DNA of 64,000 bases from Echinicola jeungdonensis. GTDB taxonomy: Bacteria; Bacteroidota; Bacteroidia; Cytophagales; Cyclobacteriaceae. Both the position numbers and the translations under genes were made by a program. The stretch covers positions 890,001-954,000 of the forward strand of contig NZ_JAUFQT010000001.1 of NCBI RefSeq assembly GCF_030409905.1, given 5' to 3'. A model generated the notes under the pieces. The model was not told the origin of the DNA, ran no database searches, and saw nothing but the letters and a program-made list of their open reading frames with translations. Positions 8,207-17,036 of the stretch are shown here, in pieces. Each line of letters starts with the position of its first letter. Within the stretch, counting starts at the first letter, position 1.

Positions 8207-10492
8207 ATGAAAATAGCTTACATATCTACCTACCTTCCCCGAAAATGCGGAATTGCCACTTTTAACGATAATCTGGAGAAGGCACTTCGGGTAAACTTCC
8301 CGGACCAATCCTCCTACGAAAAAAGCTTTGGAATAGCTGTTCATGATGGCGAAGAAATTCCTACAGGTTTTTATCCGGACCATGTAAAAGCGATCTTCCG
8401 GGAGAACTACCAGCAGGATTACATACAGGCAGCCAATTTTATTAACACCAGTGAAGCCCAGGTGGTGGTCATGGAACATGAATTTGGAATTTTTGGAGGA
8501 GAAAGCGGCATTTACATTCTCCCCCTCTTAAACCGTCTGGAGAAACCACTTTTCACCATTTTACATACTGTTTTAAAAGAACCTTCTCACACCCAAAAGC
8601 TGATCATTCAGGAAATTGCAGCATGTTCTGCAGGCTTGGTGGTCATGAGTCTCCGCGGGATGCAATTCCTCAAGTCTGTTTATGGTATACCCTCAACCAA
8701 GATCCATTATATAGAGCATGGTGTACCTGATCTGGAAGCTCCGGAAAACAATCCATTAACAAAGACTCCCCCCTTCCTGAATCACAGGGTACTCCTTACT
8801 TTTGGGCTTTTGAGTCCAAATAAAGGACTGGAAACCGTTATTGAGGCTTTGCCTAAAATAGTCGCTCAATATCCGGATGTAATGTATGTAGTGCTGGGCA
8901 AAACTCACCCTGGAATTTTAAAAAATACGGGAGAGGAATACCGCGATCAGCTGAAGCGTTTGGCTGTTCGTTTAGGAGTAGAAAATCATCTCACCTTCGT
9001 AAATAAATTTGTGACAGACGAGGAACTTATTAATTATCTGACAGCTGCTCATATATATGTTACGCCTTACCTGAATGAGGCCCAAATTACCAGTGGCACC
9101 CTTTCCTACGCTGTGGGAGCTGGTGCAGCTATTGTTTCCACCCCCTACTGGCATGCACTGGAACTGCTCGATGAACAAAGAGGATGCCTGTTCAGGTTTA
9201 AAGACGCTGAAGGGCTGGCCGATACCATTAATAACCTACTTGACCAACCCCAAAAGCGCAATTCCATTAAGAAGAATGCATATGATTATGGTCTTCATTT
9301 ACGCTGGCCCAAAATTGGTGCTCAATATATTCGGATCTTGCAGGATGCAATCGATAAAGAGGCATTTACTGTAAAGAAAATACGCCAGATAGTAGATCCA
9401 GATAGGATACCTGCCTTTAGTCTGATTCATGCGCGCAGGTTAACGGATGGTACGGGCATTGTACAACATGCTAAATATGGGATTCCAAACCTGAAAGAAG
9501 GCTATTGCCTGGATGATAATGCCCGTGCCCTCATTATGGCCCTTATGGCATACCAGCGGAACAAAAGCCAGGAAGCATTGGAGCTGATTCCCATTTACCT
9601 TAGCTTTATTCACTATATGCAGCGGAAAAACGGAAACTTCGGCAATTTCCTGAGCTTTAGAAGGGAATACCTGGATGAAATCGGTTCTGAAGATGCTTTT
9701 GGCCGTACCATATGGTCGCTGGGTTTCCTGGTAAACTGTGCTCCCAACAATTCCTACCGGGAGTTTGCCGGCGAGCTCTTCTACAATTCCGTTCCTCATT
9801 TTAAGGACCTGCACCATCTAAGAGGAATGGCCAATACAATTATTGGTATTTCATACTTTTTAAAATCACACCCGGATAATGAGGAGATGCTTCGGGAATT
9901 AAATGAGCTGACTTCTCCCCTATTGAATGCCTATTATCAGAATTGCAGGAAAGACTGGAATTGGTTCGAAGAAAAGCTTACATACGATAATGCCATTTTA
10001 CCGCTGGCGTTGTTTCACTCCTGTGAAATAACCGGAAATAATAAAGTCCGTGAAATAGCCTTCGAATCACTAAAGTTCCTGGATAAGCTTAGCTTCAGAG
10101 ATGGATTTCTTAGCCCTGTTGGAAACCGCGGTTGGTACTATCGAGATCAGGAAATCCAGGTTTTTGACCAGCAGGCTATTGAAACGATGGCCATGGTGTT
10201 GATGTACCTTAAGGCATACGAAAACAGCCATCATCCGTCCTATATTGAAAGAATGTTTAAGAGCTATCAGTGGTTCCTGGGCGAAAACATTCTACGGGTT
10301 CCCCTATACGACCATGAAACGAAGGGTTGCTGCGATGGCTTACAGGAAACTGCCCTTAACCGAAATCAGGGAGCAGAAAGTACCCTCGCTTACCTGATCT
10401 CAAATCTTACCGTCTTAAAGGCCTTGGAAATGGAACATGAATATGACCATGCGGTAACCGTGGAACCAAACAACCCGAAGAAGGTTTTGTAA
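8207..10492 (+). CDS. GT4 glycosyltransferase fused to an alpha-helical toroid domain
   Basis: 761 residues. Residues 1 to about 400 form a GT-B fold transferase: N-terminal MKIAYISTYLPRKCGIATFNDNL, EHEFGIFGGESG, the nucleotide-sugar domain FGLLSPNKGLETVIEAL, and a motif near GAGAAIVSTPYWHALELL. Residues from about 405 to the end look like an (alpha/alpha)6-type domain, with KEGYCLDDNARALIMAL, FGRTIWSLGFLV, YDNAILPLALFHS and NRGWYYRD. These resemble GH-like toroid repeats often seen fused to such transferases in Bacteroidota. It is followed 97 bp later by a second GT4, and then by a convergent GH130 gene, suggesting a mannoside or oligosaccharide metabolic module. The donor sugar cannot be read from the sequence. 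Confidence 0.8.
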   Translation: MKIAYISTYLPRKCGIATFNDNLEKALRVNFPDQSSYEKSFGIAVHDGEEIPTGFYPDHVKAIFRENYQQDYIQAANFINTSEAQVVVMEHEFGIFGGESGIYILPLLNRLEKPLFTILHTVLKEPSHTQKLIIQEIAACSAGLVVMSLRGMQFLKSVYGIPSTKIHYIEHGVPDLEAPENNPLTKTPPFLNHRVLLTFGLLSPNKGLETVIEALPKIVAQYPDVMYVVLGKTHPGILKNTGEEYRDQLKRLAVRLGVENHLTFVNKFVTDEELINYLTAAHIYVTPYLNEAQITSGTLSYAVGAGAAIVSTPYWHALELLDEQRGCLFRFKDAEGLADTINNLLDQPQKRNSIKKNAYDYGLHLRWPKIGAQYIRILQDAIDKEAFTVKKIRQIVDPDRIPAFSLIHARRLTDGTGIVQHAKYGIPNLKEGYCLDDNARALIMALMAYQRNKSQEALELIPIYLSFIHYMQRKNGNFGNFLSFRREYLDEIGSEDAFGRTIWSLGFLVNCAPNNSYREFAGELFYNSVPHFKDLHHLRGMANTIIGISYFLKSHPDNEEMLRELNELTSPLLNAYYQNCRKDWNWFEEKLTYDNAILPLALFHSCEITGNNKVREIAFESLKFLDKLSFRDGFLSPVGNRGWYYRDQEIQVFDQQAIETMAMVLMYLKAYENSHHPSYIERMFKSYQWFLGENILRVPLYDHETKGCCDGLQETALNRNQGAESTLAYLISNLTVLKALEMEHEYDHAVTVEPNNPKKVL

Positions 10493-10513
10493 GCTAACCA
10501 ATATTTCAGACTT

Positions 10514-10562
10514 AGAAGACGGGCTTTAAACAGGGCCCTGCTCTTCTCATGCTTCCTTTTTT
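10514..10562 (+). terminator. Possible weak terminator or attenuator between the two GT4 genes
   Basis: AGAAGA..GGGC (10514-10524) pairs with GCCC..TCTTCT (10535-10547) with a small internal bulge. A run of six T (10557-10562) follows after about 10 nt. The T-run is set back from the stem, so termination would be partial at best. Confidence 0.3.
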
Positions 10563-10589
10563 CTGGTTAAAAAGCAGACATTCTACTAT

Positions 10590-11594
10590 ATGAAAATAGC
10601 CATATTAGCCCCTATCGCCTGGCGCACTCCACCCCGTCACTACGGTCCTTGGGAACAGGTGGCCTCCAATGTAACCGAAGGCCTGCTTCAGGAAGGTGCG
10701 GATGTAACCCTCTTTGCTACCGCAGATTCTGTTACTACCGGAAAGTTGGATGCGGTAATTGAACGTGCCTATGAAGAAGTCAGGACACAGGATGCGAAAG
10801 TGGTAGAATGCCTTCATATCAGCAATCTTATGGAAAAAGCAGCGGGCTTCGACATCATCCACAACCATTTTGATTTTTTGCCCCTAAGCTATTCCAGGCT
10901 CATTTCCACCCCTATGCTTAGTACCATTCACGGCTTTTCCTCTCCCCGCATCCTTCCAGTTTATCAGAAATTCAATTCGACAACCCATTACGCCTCCATC
11001 AGCAACGCCGATCGCTCTCCACTGTTAAAATACGCCGGCACTGTGTACAATGGTATTCGGACTAATGATTTTTCTTTTACTAAACAACCCGAAGAGTATC
11101 TACTGTTTTTTGGGAGAATCCATCCCCACAAAGGAACAGCTGAAGCCATCCAAATAGCCCTGCAAAGTAAAAAACAACTGCTCATTGCTGGAGTTATACA
11201 AGATCAGACCTATTATAACGAACAGGTAAAGCCATTTTTAAATGATCAGATTATATTTTTGGGTGCTGCCGGGCCAAAGAGACGGAACGAGCTCCTTGGC
11301 AAGGCAAGTGCACTCCTACATCCCATCAGTTTTGATGAACCCTTCGGTTTAAGTGTGGCAGAAGCAATGCTATGCGGCACTCCTGTCATTGCCTTTAACA
11401 GAGGTTCTATGCCAGAGCTCATCCAACAGGAAAAAACCGGCTTTTTGGTGAATAATGTCCAAGAAGCAGTGGAGACTGTGCAACAAATTAAGCAAATCGA
11501 ACGCTCCTATTGTCGGCAATGGAGTATATCAAAATTTTCCCAGGAAAAAATGGCCGCAGATTACCTTCGACTTTATGAACAGATTTTAAAGTGA
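10590..11594 (+). CDS. GT4 family glycosyltransferase
   Basis: 334 residues. It has the GT-B layout with N-terminal MKIAILAPIAWRTPPRHYGPWEQVASNVTEGL (acceptor side; the PRHYGPWE segment is conserved in this subgroup). The C-terminal GT4 signature runs from FGRIHPHKGTAEAI to the donor-binding block HPISFDEPFGLSVAEAMLCGTPVIAFNRGSMPELI, including the EPFGLSxxEAM glutamates. It is cytoplasmic. It follows the fused GT4 gene in the same orientation, and its stop codon overlaps the end of the convergent GH130 gene by 9 nt. This three-gene arrangement is the main functional clue: a synthetic pair plus a phosphorylase or hydrolase of the same glycoside. Confidence 0.85.
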   Translation: MKIAILAPIAWRTPPRHYGPWEQVASNVTEGLLQEGADVTLFATADSVTTGKLDAVIERAYEEVRTQDAKVVECLHISNLMEKAAGFDIIHNHFDFLPLSYSRLISTPMLSTIHGFSSPRILPVYQKFNSTTHYASISNADRSPLLKYAGTVYNGIRTNDFSFTKQPEEYLLFFGRIHPHKGTAEAIQIALQSKKQLLIAGVIQDQTYYNEQVKPFLNDQIIFLGAAGPKRRNELLGKASALLHPISFDEPFGLSVAEAMLCGTPVIAFNRGSMPELIQQEKTGFLVNNVQEAVETVQQIKQIERSYCRQWSISKFSQEKMAADYLRLYEQILK

Positions 11595-13058
11595 ACTGGG
11601 CGTGTTTCGTAACTTATCCAGCAGGGAATTAAGGTCTACACTTGCAAAGGAAGAACAGTAGTCTGACAAGCCGTAGGGAATGACCAGCTGTCCATTGTGA
11701 ACAATAGAACCGCAAGAATAAAGTACATTGGGCACATATCCTTCCCGCTCATTTTGTTTTGGAATTAGCAAAGGCTCTTCCAAATGTCCAATTTCGATGG
11801 TCGGATCATCCAGCTTCAACAAACTGGCACCTATGCAATACTGCCGCATAGGCCCCACTCCATGGGTAATCAGGAGCCAACCACACTCTGTTTCAATAGG
11901 CGACCCACAGTTCCCTACCTGAGTAAGCTCCCAAGGGTATTTTAGCTGTAGTATCTGGACGGGGTTTTCCCATAAGTTAAGTTGGTCAGAATACATGATG
12001 AAATTGTTGCAACCATCATTACGGGAAGCCATCACAAACCTGCCCCCTATCTTACGTGGAAAGAGTGCAAAATTCTTATTTCGAGCTCCTGCACCATACA
12101 TCGGCATGATCTTGAAATTATAAAAATCATGTGTTTTCAGCATCTTAGGTACAATAATTTCCCCATCGTATGCGGTATAGGTAGCGAAATAAACAATCTC
12201 TCCATTCTCTTCCGTAAAACGAACAAAACGGGCATCTTCAATCCCTTTTCGTTCAAACTCCGAAATCGGAAAAATCACCCTGTCAGAAATATCCGTATCG
12301 AGCGAGAAGGTAATCTGGTAATAGGAATCAGCCAGCCATAACACTTTTTCATACTCAAGCTTTACCCGCTTTTCCTGCTCCCCTTTTATCTTTTCAAGGA
12401 TTACCTGTTTGAGGAAATTGTAATCAAAATGCTCGCCCAGCTGGCCAGCTACCTCCTTCAGGATGCGGGGATCGATGCGTCCGCTAAAGGTATTATCAAA
12501 AAATGCGGCTTTTTCATACGCAGCACTATGGATGATCTCAGCTTCATCTACATGATTCCCCACCGGAACTACGCTTATGTCACCATTTTTATCCAGCAGA
12601 GCCCTGCGGAAAGCGATAGAAGAGATATGCCCTTCACCTACAGCCCTGAAGCTCATGATGACCCTTTTCTGTCCTTCCTCCAGGCCAGTCTGATCAAGGT
12701 CCTCCACCATAGAAGGGTTAAAAAATGCGGCTGATTCAATAGAATACTCATGGGTGAAAAAAGAACCGATTAGCAATTTACGGTAATTTTCCAACTCATC
12801 ATAAGGGATCCCCAGCTCTTCAAAAAGGTTTTTTAACCTTCCACAATGCCTGTAGAAAATTTTGGTAATGTTCCGATGCCTCTTGGAATACTCCTGAAGA
12901 GTCGGAGAGATGGTCCCGAAAACCTTCTCGTCACTCATTTCCATTACCCTCAAAATCACCCCCTTTGCCCTATCTTTCCCCGAAAAGAAAAAGCGGGCTA
13001 TCACCCGCTTTACATCCGGATATACTTTTACATCTTTTCGTTTAATAATGAGTCTCAT
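11586..13058 (-). CDS. GH130 glycoside phosphorylase/hydrolase
   Basis: 490 residues. An N-terminal all-alpha region (about 1-180) precedes a five-bladed GH130 beta-propeller. Recognisable GH130 blocks are FALFPRKIGGRFVMASRNDG, NCGSPIETECGWLLITHGVG, YCIGASLLKLDDP and YVPNVLYSCGSIVHNGQLVIPYG. GH130 members are mostly inverting phosphorylases acting on beta-mannosides; some are hydrolases. No signal peptide is present, so it should act in the cytoplasm. The extended N-terminal domain marks the subgroup that sits beside paired GT4 genes. In public databases such proteins are sometimes mislabelled as pesticidal proteins. The tail-to-tail overlap with the GT4 gene is 9 nt. Confidence 0.85.
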   Translation of the reverse strand: MRLIIKRKDVKVYPDVKRVIARFFFSGKDRAKGVILRVMEMSDEKVFGTISPTLQEYSKRHRNITKIFYRHCGRLKNLFEELGIPYDELENYRKLLIGSFFTHEYSIESAAFFNPSMVEDLDQTGLEEGQKRVIMSFRAVGEGHISSIAFRRALLDKNGDISVVPVGNHVDEAEIIHSAAYEKAAFFDNTFSGRIDPRILKEVAGQLGEHFDYNFLKQVILEKIKGEQEKRVKLEYEKVLWLADSYYQITFSLDTDISDRVIFPISEFERKGIEDARFVRFTEENGEIVYFATYTAYDGEIIVPKMLKTHDFYNFKIMPMYGAGARNKNFALFPRKIGGRFVMASRNDGCNNFIMYSDQLNLWENPVQILQLKYPWELTQVGNCGSPIETECGWLLITHGVGPMRQYCIGASLLKLDDPTIEIGHLEEPLLIPKQNEREGYVPNVLYSCGSIVHNGQLVIPYGLSDYCSSFASVDLNSLLDKLRNTPSSL

Positions 13059-13230
13059 AGGTATAGATAAACAAGCTTTTGTATTCGCTTAAGTTACCTA
13101 ATGTTAATGAGATTGTTAGATGATTGTAGTTTAATAATTTGAATATTGCATATGGTAGAAAAACTGTGCTTATAATAATCCGAAAGGAGCTTAAAGCTCG
13201 AGTGATAATGGCTTTCTCCTTAAAAGTTAT

Positions 13231-13956
13231 TCATATATGAAAAGTTTTATAGAGATCACGGCCTTTTTTCATCCTGTAGTGCATAAATAGCAGAACGGCC
13301 GCCACAGGTATTACACAGGCCCCCACAATTAAACTCCAAAACATCTGGATATGGTTGAAAATATACATATCAATTACTGCTTCCACGCCAACGCAAAGTA
13401 AGGCCGCAGCCAGGAAGGAATAGGCGATTAAGTTTATTCCTCTTTGCGTGGTAATTCGGAAAACTGATAACAACCCAATAAAAATGATATTTGAATAAAA
13501 TAAAAGGGGAATTCCCAACCAAAGTGCCCAGTTATTACCCCTGGTAAAGAAATCAAGCCCCAAAATAAATAAAGAGGCTGCAATTAAAGCGCAGAGAAGC
13601 TGAATTTCTCTCCTTTTGATCAGGAAAGCAAAGGAGGTCACATAGGAGAAAATAACCAGACAAACAGCTACAGGATACTCTGACCAGGAAATTTCATTAT
13701 TGATGATGAAATTGATGAGGAAGGTAGTTACAATTAACAGGATAAGAATAATGGAGACCAATTCCCAGACTGCCTTCTTCTGAGGCCTGCTCATCCTACG
13801 TTTTTCATTGTAGATAGCTTTGTTCCATCCAGGCTTTTTATTGGCTATCTTTGCACCTTCCTCTGCAGGAACTCCCTGATTGAATGGGGTTTTACACAAA
13901 GGACATACCTCCAAATCCGGATCCAGTTCTACCCCACATTTTTTGCAAATGGTCAT
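13231..13956 (-). CDS. DUF6320-type zinc-ribbon membrane protein
   Basis: 241 residues from the ATG at 13956; the longer frame to 13977 begins with TTG inside the upstream gene and is not needed. The N-terminus is a CxxC..CxxC zinc ribbon (CKKCGVELDPDLEVCPLC). A basic linker follows, then about six to seven hydrophobic helices (from about residue 60 to 230), ending in a basic tail. Proteins of this layout regularly sit beside a condensation-fold acyltransferase and an alpha/beta-hydrolase, as here. It starts 7 nt after the acyltransferase stop, so the two form an operon. Its biochemical role is unknown; a membrane lipid or ester pathway is an inference from the neighbours. Confidence 0.7.
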   Translation of the reverse strand: MTICKKCGVELDPDLEVCPLCKTPFNQGVPAEEGAKIANKKPGWNKAIYNEKRRMSRPQKKAVWELVSIILILLIVTTFLINFIINNEISWSEYPVAVCLVIFSYVTSFAFLIKRREIQLLCALIAASLFILGLDFFTRGNNWALWLGIPLLFYSNIIFIGLLSVFRITTQRGINLIAYSFLAAALLCVGVEAVIDMYIFNHIQMFWSLIVGACVIPVAAVLLFMHYRMKKGRDLYKTFHI

Positions 13957-13963
13957 ATTTTGA

Positions 13964-15247
13964 TCAGTAATTTTCAATTTTAACAGGAATCCCCTGGCTG
14001 ATCAAGAATCTGAAAAAATTTTTTTCCAGATTTTTGGTCTTTGTAATATTTCCGAAACTCAACACAAGCTTATTTTCAAAGCCCACCACCCCGCAATTCA
14101 CCTTTAGTATTTTATTGGCCGGTGGAGGGATAAACACGATTCTTTTAATATTATTATTAACCTCCGGCGTAAAGTCCACTTTCCCCAAATTAGTCAATAC
14201 GCCGCTGTATTTTTGTGTGCCTGCCCTGTAAAGCGTTGAAAGGATAAGAGATTTCAAAAATAGCGGCATTCCCCGAATAAATGGATTCCTTTCCCCTCCC
14301 ACATTCCGCGCCATCATTTTACTGATCAGTTTTTTATCCGTTTCCAACTTCATCTGATGATGGACAACCTTCAGTAGCTCGTCAAAAGAGTACCAGCCAA
14401 GACGCGTATCAATCTCAGGCATTACATATAGGGAGAAGTTTCTCATGGTTTTTGTCGGGTACATTTGGCGAAGGTTCACTGGTACTTGTATCCTTATTTT
14501 TTTATTACTTCTCCGTTTTGCGTTCCTAGACTGATCTCTATGGACTTTTTGTACCGCATAGATATAAACAGCCACCAGGTATTCCGTAAGGCTAACTTTA
14601 TGCTCCTTTGCTTTATTTATTATCTCTTTAATAGGGATGATGCCCAACAATACCTCAAAACGGGGTTTTGGCTTTAAAGAAAAAGGGACATGAAAAGCTT
14701 TAGGAATAGAAATTGTTGGTGCTTCTGTTTTTTTAAAGAACCGGTTAAAGGCATCCTCGTATTCTTCGGAAGAGGGAGTTTCATTTGGCCGAAACCAGGG
14801 AATACCCGCTGGCAATGGTTGGTTGCATTTCTCCAGATAAGTAAATAATAAAGTTTTCAAAAATTCCAAGGAACCTGTGCCATCTGTTAAGATATGGGAA
14901 AACTCCACACTAATCTTATTTCCCATTACCAACACTCTGTACATCAATTCATCCTTCCCAAATGCCCTGCAGGGCATTCCCTTATCTACCATTACCTGAA
15001 TAGGCAAATTTTCATGCTCCAGGAAATACCAGAAGAATCCCCTCTTTAATTTTACCTTATAATAAGGAAACCGATTTTCAATAGCCTGGATGGCTTCACA
15101 AAATGGTCTTGCTTTGATTCTTTCTTTCAGCTCCACCGAAATGCGGATTACGGAGGTCAACTCCCTGCTCCTGATGGCGGGATAAATCTTTGCCGCATTA
15201 TCCAATCTCAGCCAAAAGTCATTTTCCGTGTAGGAGGTATGGTCCAT
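13964..15247 (-). CDS. Condensation-fold (alcohol O-acetyltransferase-like) acyltransferase
   Basis: 427 residues, soluble. The fold is suggested by the central active-site motif VEFSHILTDGTGSLEFLK, a variant of the HHxxxDG motif of condensation/chloramphenicol-acetyltransferase-like enzymes in which the first His is Ser. Further support comes from RIQVPVNLRQMYPTKTMRNFSLYVMPEID, typical of the alcohol acetyltransferase and PapA-like group. It probably transfers an acyl group from CoA or a carrier to a hydroxyl. It is co-directional with the DUF6320 gene and divergent from an esterase, forming a compact ester-making and ester-breaking locus. The acceptor is unknown. Confidence 0.65.
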   Translation of the reverse strand: MDHTSYTENDFWLRLDNAAKIYPAIRSRELTSVIRISVELKERIKARPFCEAIQAIENRFPYYKVKLKRGFFWYFLEHENLPIQVMVDKGMPCRAFGKDELMYRVLVMGNKISVEFSHILTDGTGSLEFLKTLLFTYLEKCNQPLPAGIPWFRPNETPSSEEYEDAFNRFFKKTEAPTISIPKAFHVPFSLKPKPRFEVLLGIIPIKEIINKAKEHKVSLTEYLVAVYIYAVQKVHRDQSRNAKRRSNKKIRIQVPVNLRQMYPTKTMRNFSLYVMPEIDTRLGWYSFDELLKVVHHQMKLETDKKLISKMMARNVGGERNPFIRGMPLFLKSLILSTLYRAGTQKYSGVLTNLGKVDFTPEVNNNIKRIVFIPPPANKILKVNCGVVGFENKLVLSFGNITKTKNLEKNFFRFLISQGIPVKIENY

Positions 15248-15367
15248 ATCAGGTAACTAAAAACAATCAACACTATTATACTAAATAAAAAACGATTCAG
15301 CCACTCAAATTGTTTAGGTAAAGGGGATGCTTTCCGGCAACCCTTTCACTATCTAAAAGCATCCATC

Positions 15368-16258
15368 TTGGTAAGTTTCCAGAGCAAGTTGTTCAATCTT
15401 TTATTAAAGGTTATTAATAAAAAAACCCTTCTGAAAAAGCAGTTCAGGTATAATAAATTTGACCTTTTCACCTCTTCAGAGCCTTCCAGGCAGGTCTTCG
15501 CAAGTTGTAACGTTCACAAATATCGTATCCATGAACATAAGGTATTTACCTTAAGCCCCAAAGGAAAAAAGACAGGAACACAAAAACACATCCTTTACCT
15601 GCATGGGGGGGCTTATGTGCAGGGTTTTGCCCGTCCCCATTGGAATTTTCTGTCCTTGCTTGTGAATAATACCCACTGCACCATTACTGCCCCTGACTAT
15701 CCCCTTGCTCCCGCCCATACCTACCGGCATACTTTTGCCATGGTAAAAGATCTCTACAATGAACTGATAAAAAAGGTAGATCCTGCAAAGTTTATCCTCA
15801 TGGGAGACTCTGCCGGGGGTGGCTTGGCCCTGGCCCTTGCCCAACTCATGAAAAATGAACAAATGCCCCAGCCCAGTCAGATCATTCTGCTTTCCCCATG
15901 GCTTGATTTAAGCCTGACCAACCCGGAGATAAAAGATATTGACCCATCCGATTTATTTTTAGGGGTAGAAGGTTTACAACTGGCCGGAAAAGCCTATGCC
16001 GGAAATACCTCCCCCGGGAATTATTTGCTGAGTCCCATTAATGGTTCTCTCGAGGGGCTAGGCAAGATCTCAATCTTTATGGGGTCAAGAGAAATTCTAG
16101 TAGCAGATGCCCGGAAGTTAAAGTCCATGGCTCATGCAAAAGGCATTGCCCTGAACTACCATGAATTCGAGGGTATGTTCCATACCTGGATGTTACTGAA
16201 TTTACCCGAATCAAAAAAAGCAAAAAAACTGATTATTGAATTAATTAACGATCTTTAA
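15368..16258 (+). CDS. Alpha/beta-hydrolase, hormone-sensitive-lipase-like esterase
   Basis: 296 residues opening with TTG at 15368. The frame is open from 15257 but contains no ATG, so a TTG start is the best choice. Oxyanion-hole motif HGGAYVQGFARPHW and nucleophile motif GDSAGGGLALA (Ser148) mark the HSL family; the catalytic His is probably His272 in EGMFHTW. There is no clear signal peptide, although the N-terminus is amphipathic and basic. It is transcribed divergently from the acyltransferase gene, sharing a 120-bp promoter region. It is likely to hydrolyse short acyl esters. Confidence 0.75.
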   Translation: MVSFQSKLFNLLLKVINKKTLLKKQFRYNKFDLFTSSEPSRQVFASCNVHKYRIHEHKVFTLSPKGKKTGTQKHILYLHGGAYVQGFARPHWNFLSLLVNNTHCTITAPDYPLAPAHTYRHTFAMVKDLYNELIKKVDPAKFILMGDSAGGGLALALAQLMKNEQMPQPSQIILLSPWLDLSLTNPEIKDIDPSDLFLGVEGLQLAGKAYAGNTSPGNYLLSPINGSLEGLGKISIFMGSREILVADARKLKSMAHAKGIALNYHEFEGMFHTWMLLNLPESKKAKKLIIELINDL

Positions 16259-17036
16259 TTCTATTTTGGTTGTTGGTCCTTTGCATAAAGTACAATTTCC
16301 CCTGAAATTGCTGCTCTTTTGGTAAAGGAATTGCTCGAAGTAATTAGTGTTAATGATTTGTAGTGGGAAATCCGGTTTTAGGTTAAAATGGAGGATTGCT
16401 AAAGATTTAAATGTTAACTGATTAACTGAAGTAGACCGAAAGTGGTGGTTTAGAATTTGATAGGGACTGCAAATCCAAAACTTCATGAATTATGGGTTAA
16501 AACCCTAAAGGTTCTACTTTTGGCTGTGTATCATTTTCACAACCGAACATCCACCACCTCCCGGGCCTGAAAAGGTCGGCAGGAAACTAAATAGCTGAGG
16601 GCAAAACATAAAGACCATATTGTTATTCGAATAACCAATTAAGCCTGTTTAAACAATCACTGGGCAGGAACCCACTGTAATCCATCAAGCCCCTTCATTT
16701 TTTACACCCCACTCAAAAACCAACCTTTGCGAACATCAGGTCTCCTGCGTGAACCTTTTGCTTACATACCCTGAAAGTCCCAATGCGGACATTGCAATTC
16801 CACTTACTTGTCCTATTTGTCTTGAAATTTTACTTTGGTAAATAGCAAGTATAAAAAAAGGAGAAAAAAACCCTTATATGACCAACCACAAATTACCTGT
16901 GATCAATTACAAAATACCCTATAAAACGGTAAAACTTAACTATCATAAATATAACAACTCCACCTTACGCTTTATAAGTTTATAGTTTTTTACTATTTAT
17001 TAATATCTTTAAAAAAATTAAAAGAATTACTATTTT
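16259..17036. other. Gene-free spacer upstream of the hybrid kinase
   Basis: No gene, RNA or strong repeat is recognised in this 780-bp stretch. Just before the kinase start, the AT-rich run TAATATCTTTA (17001-17011) resembles the Bacteroidota -7 promoter consensus TAnnTTTG. It is a weak candidate for the kinase promoter. Confidence 0.4.

Noticed and set aside
13184..13221. AAGGAG/CTCCTT pairing after the DUF6320 gene as a terminator
   Set aside because: Only six base pairs around a long loop and no T-run on the minus strand.
16241..16486. Minus-strand frame of 81 codons overlapping the esterase 3' end
   Set aside because: Overlaps the end of a clear gene and shows no family features.
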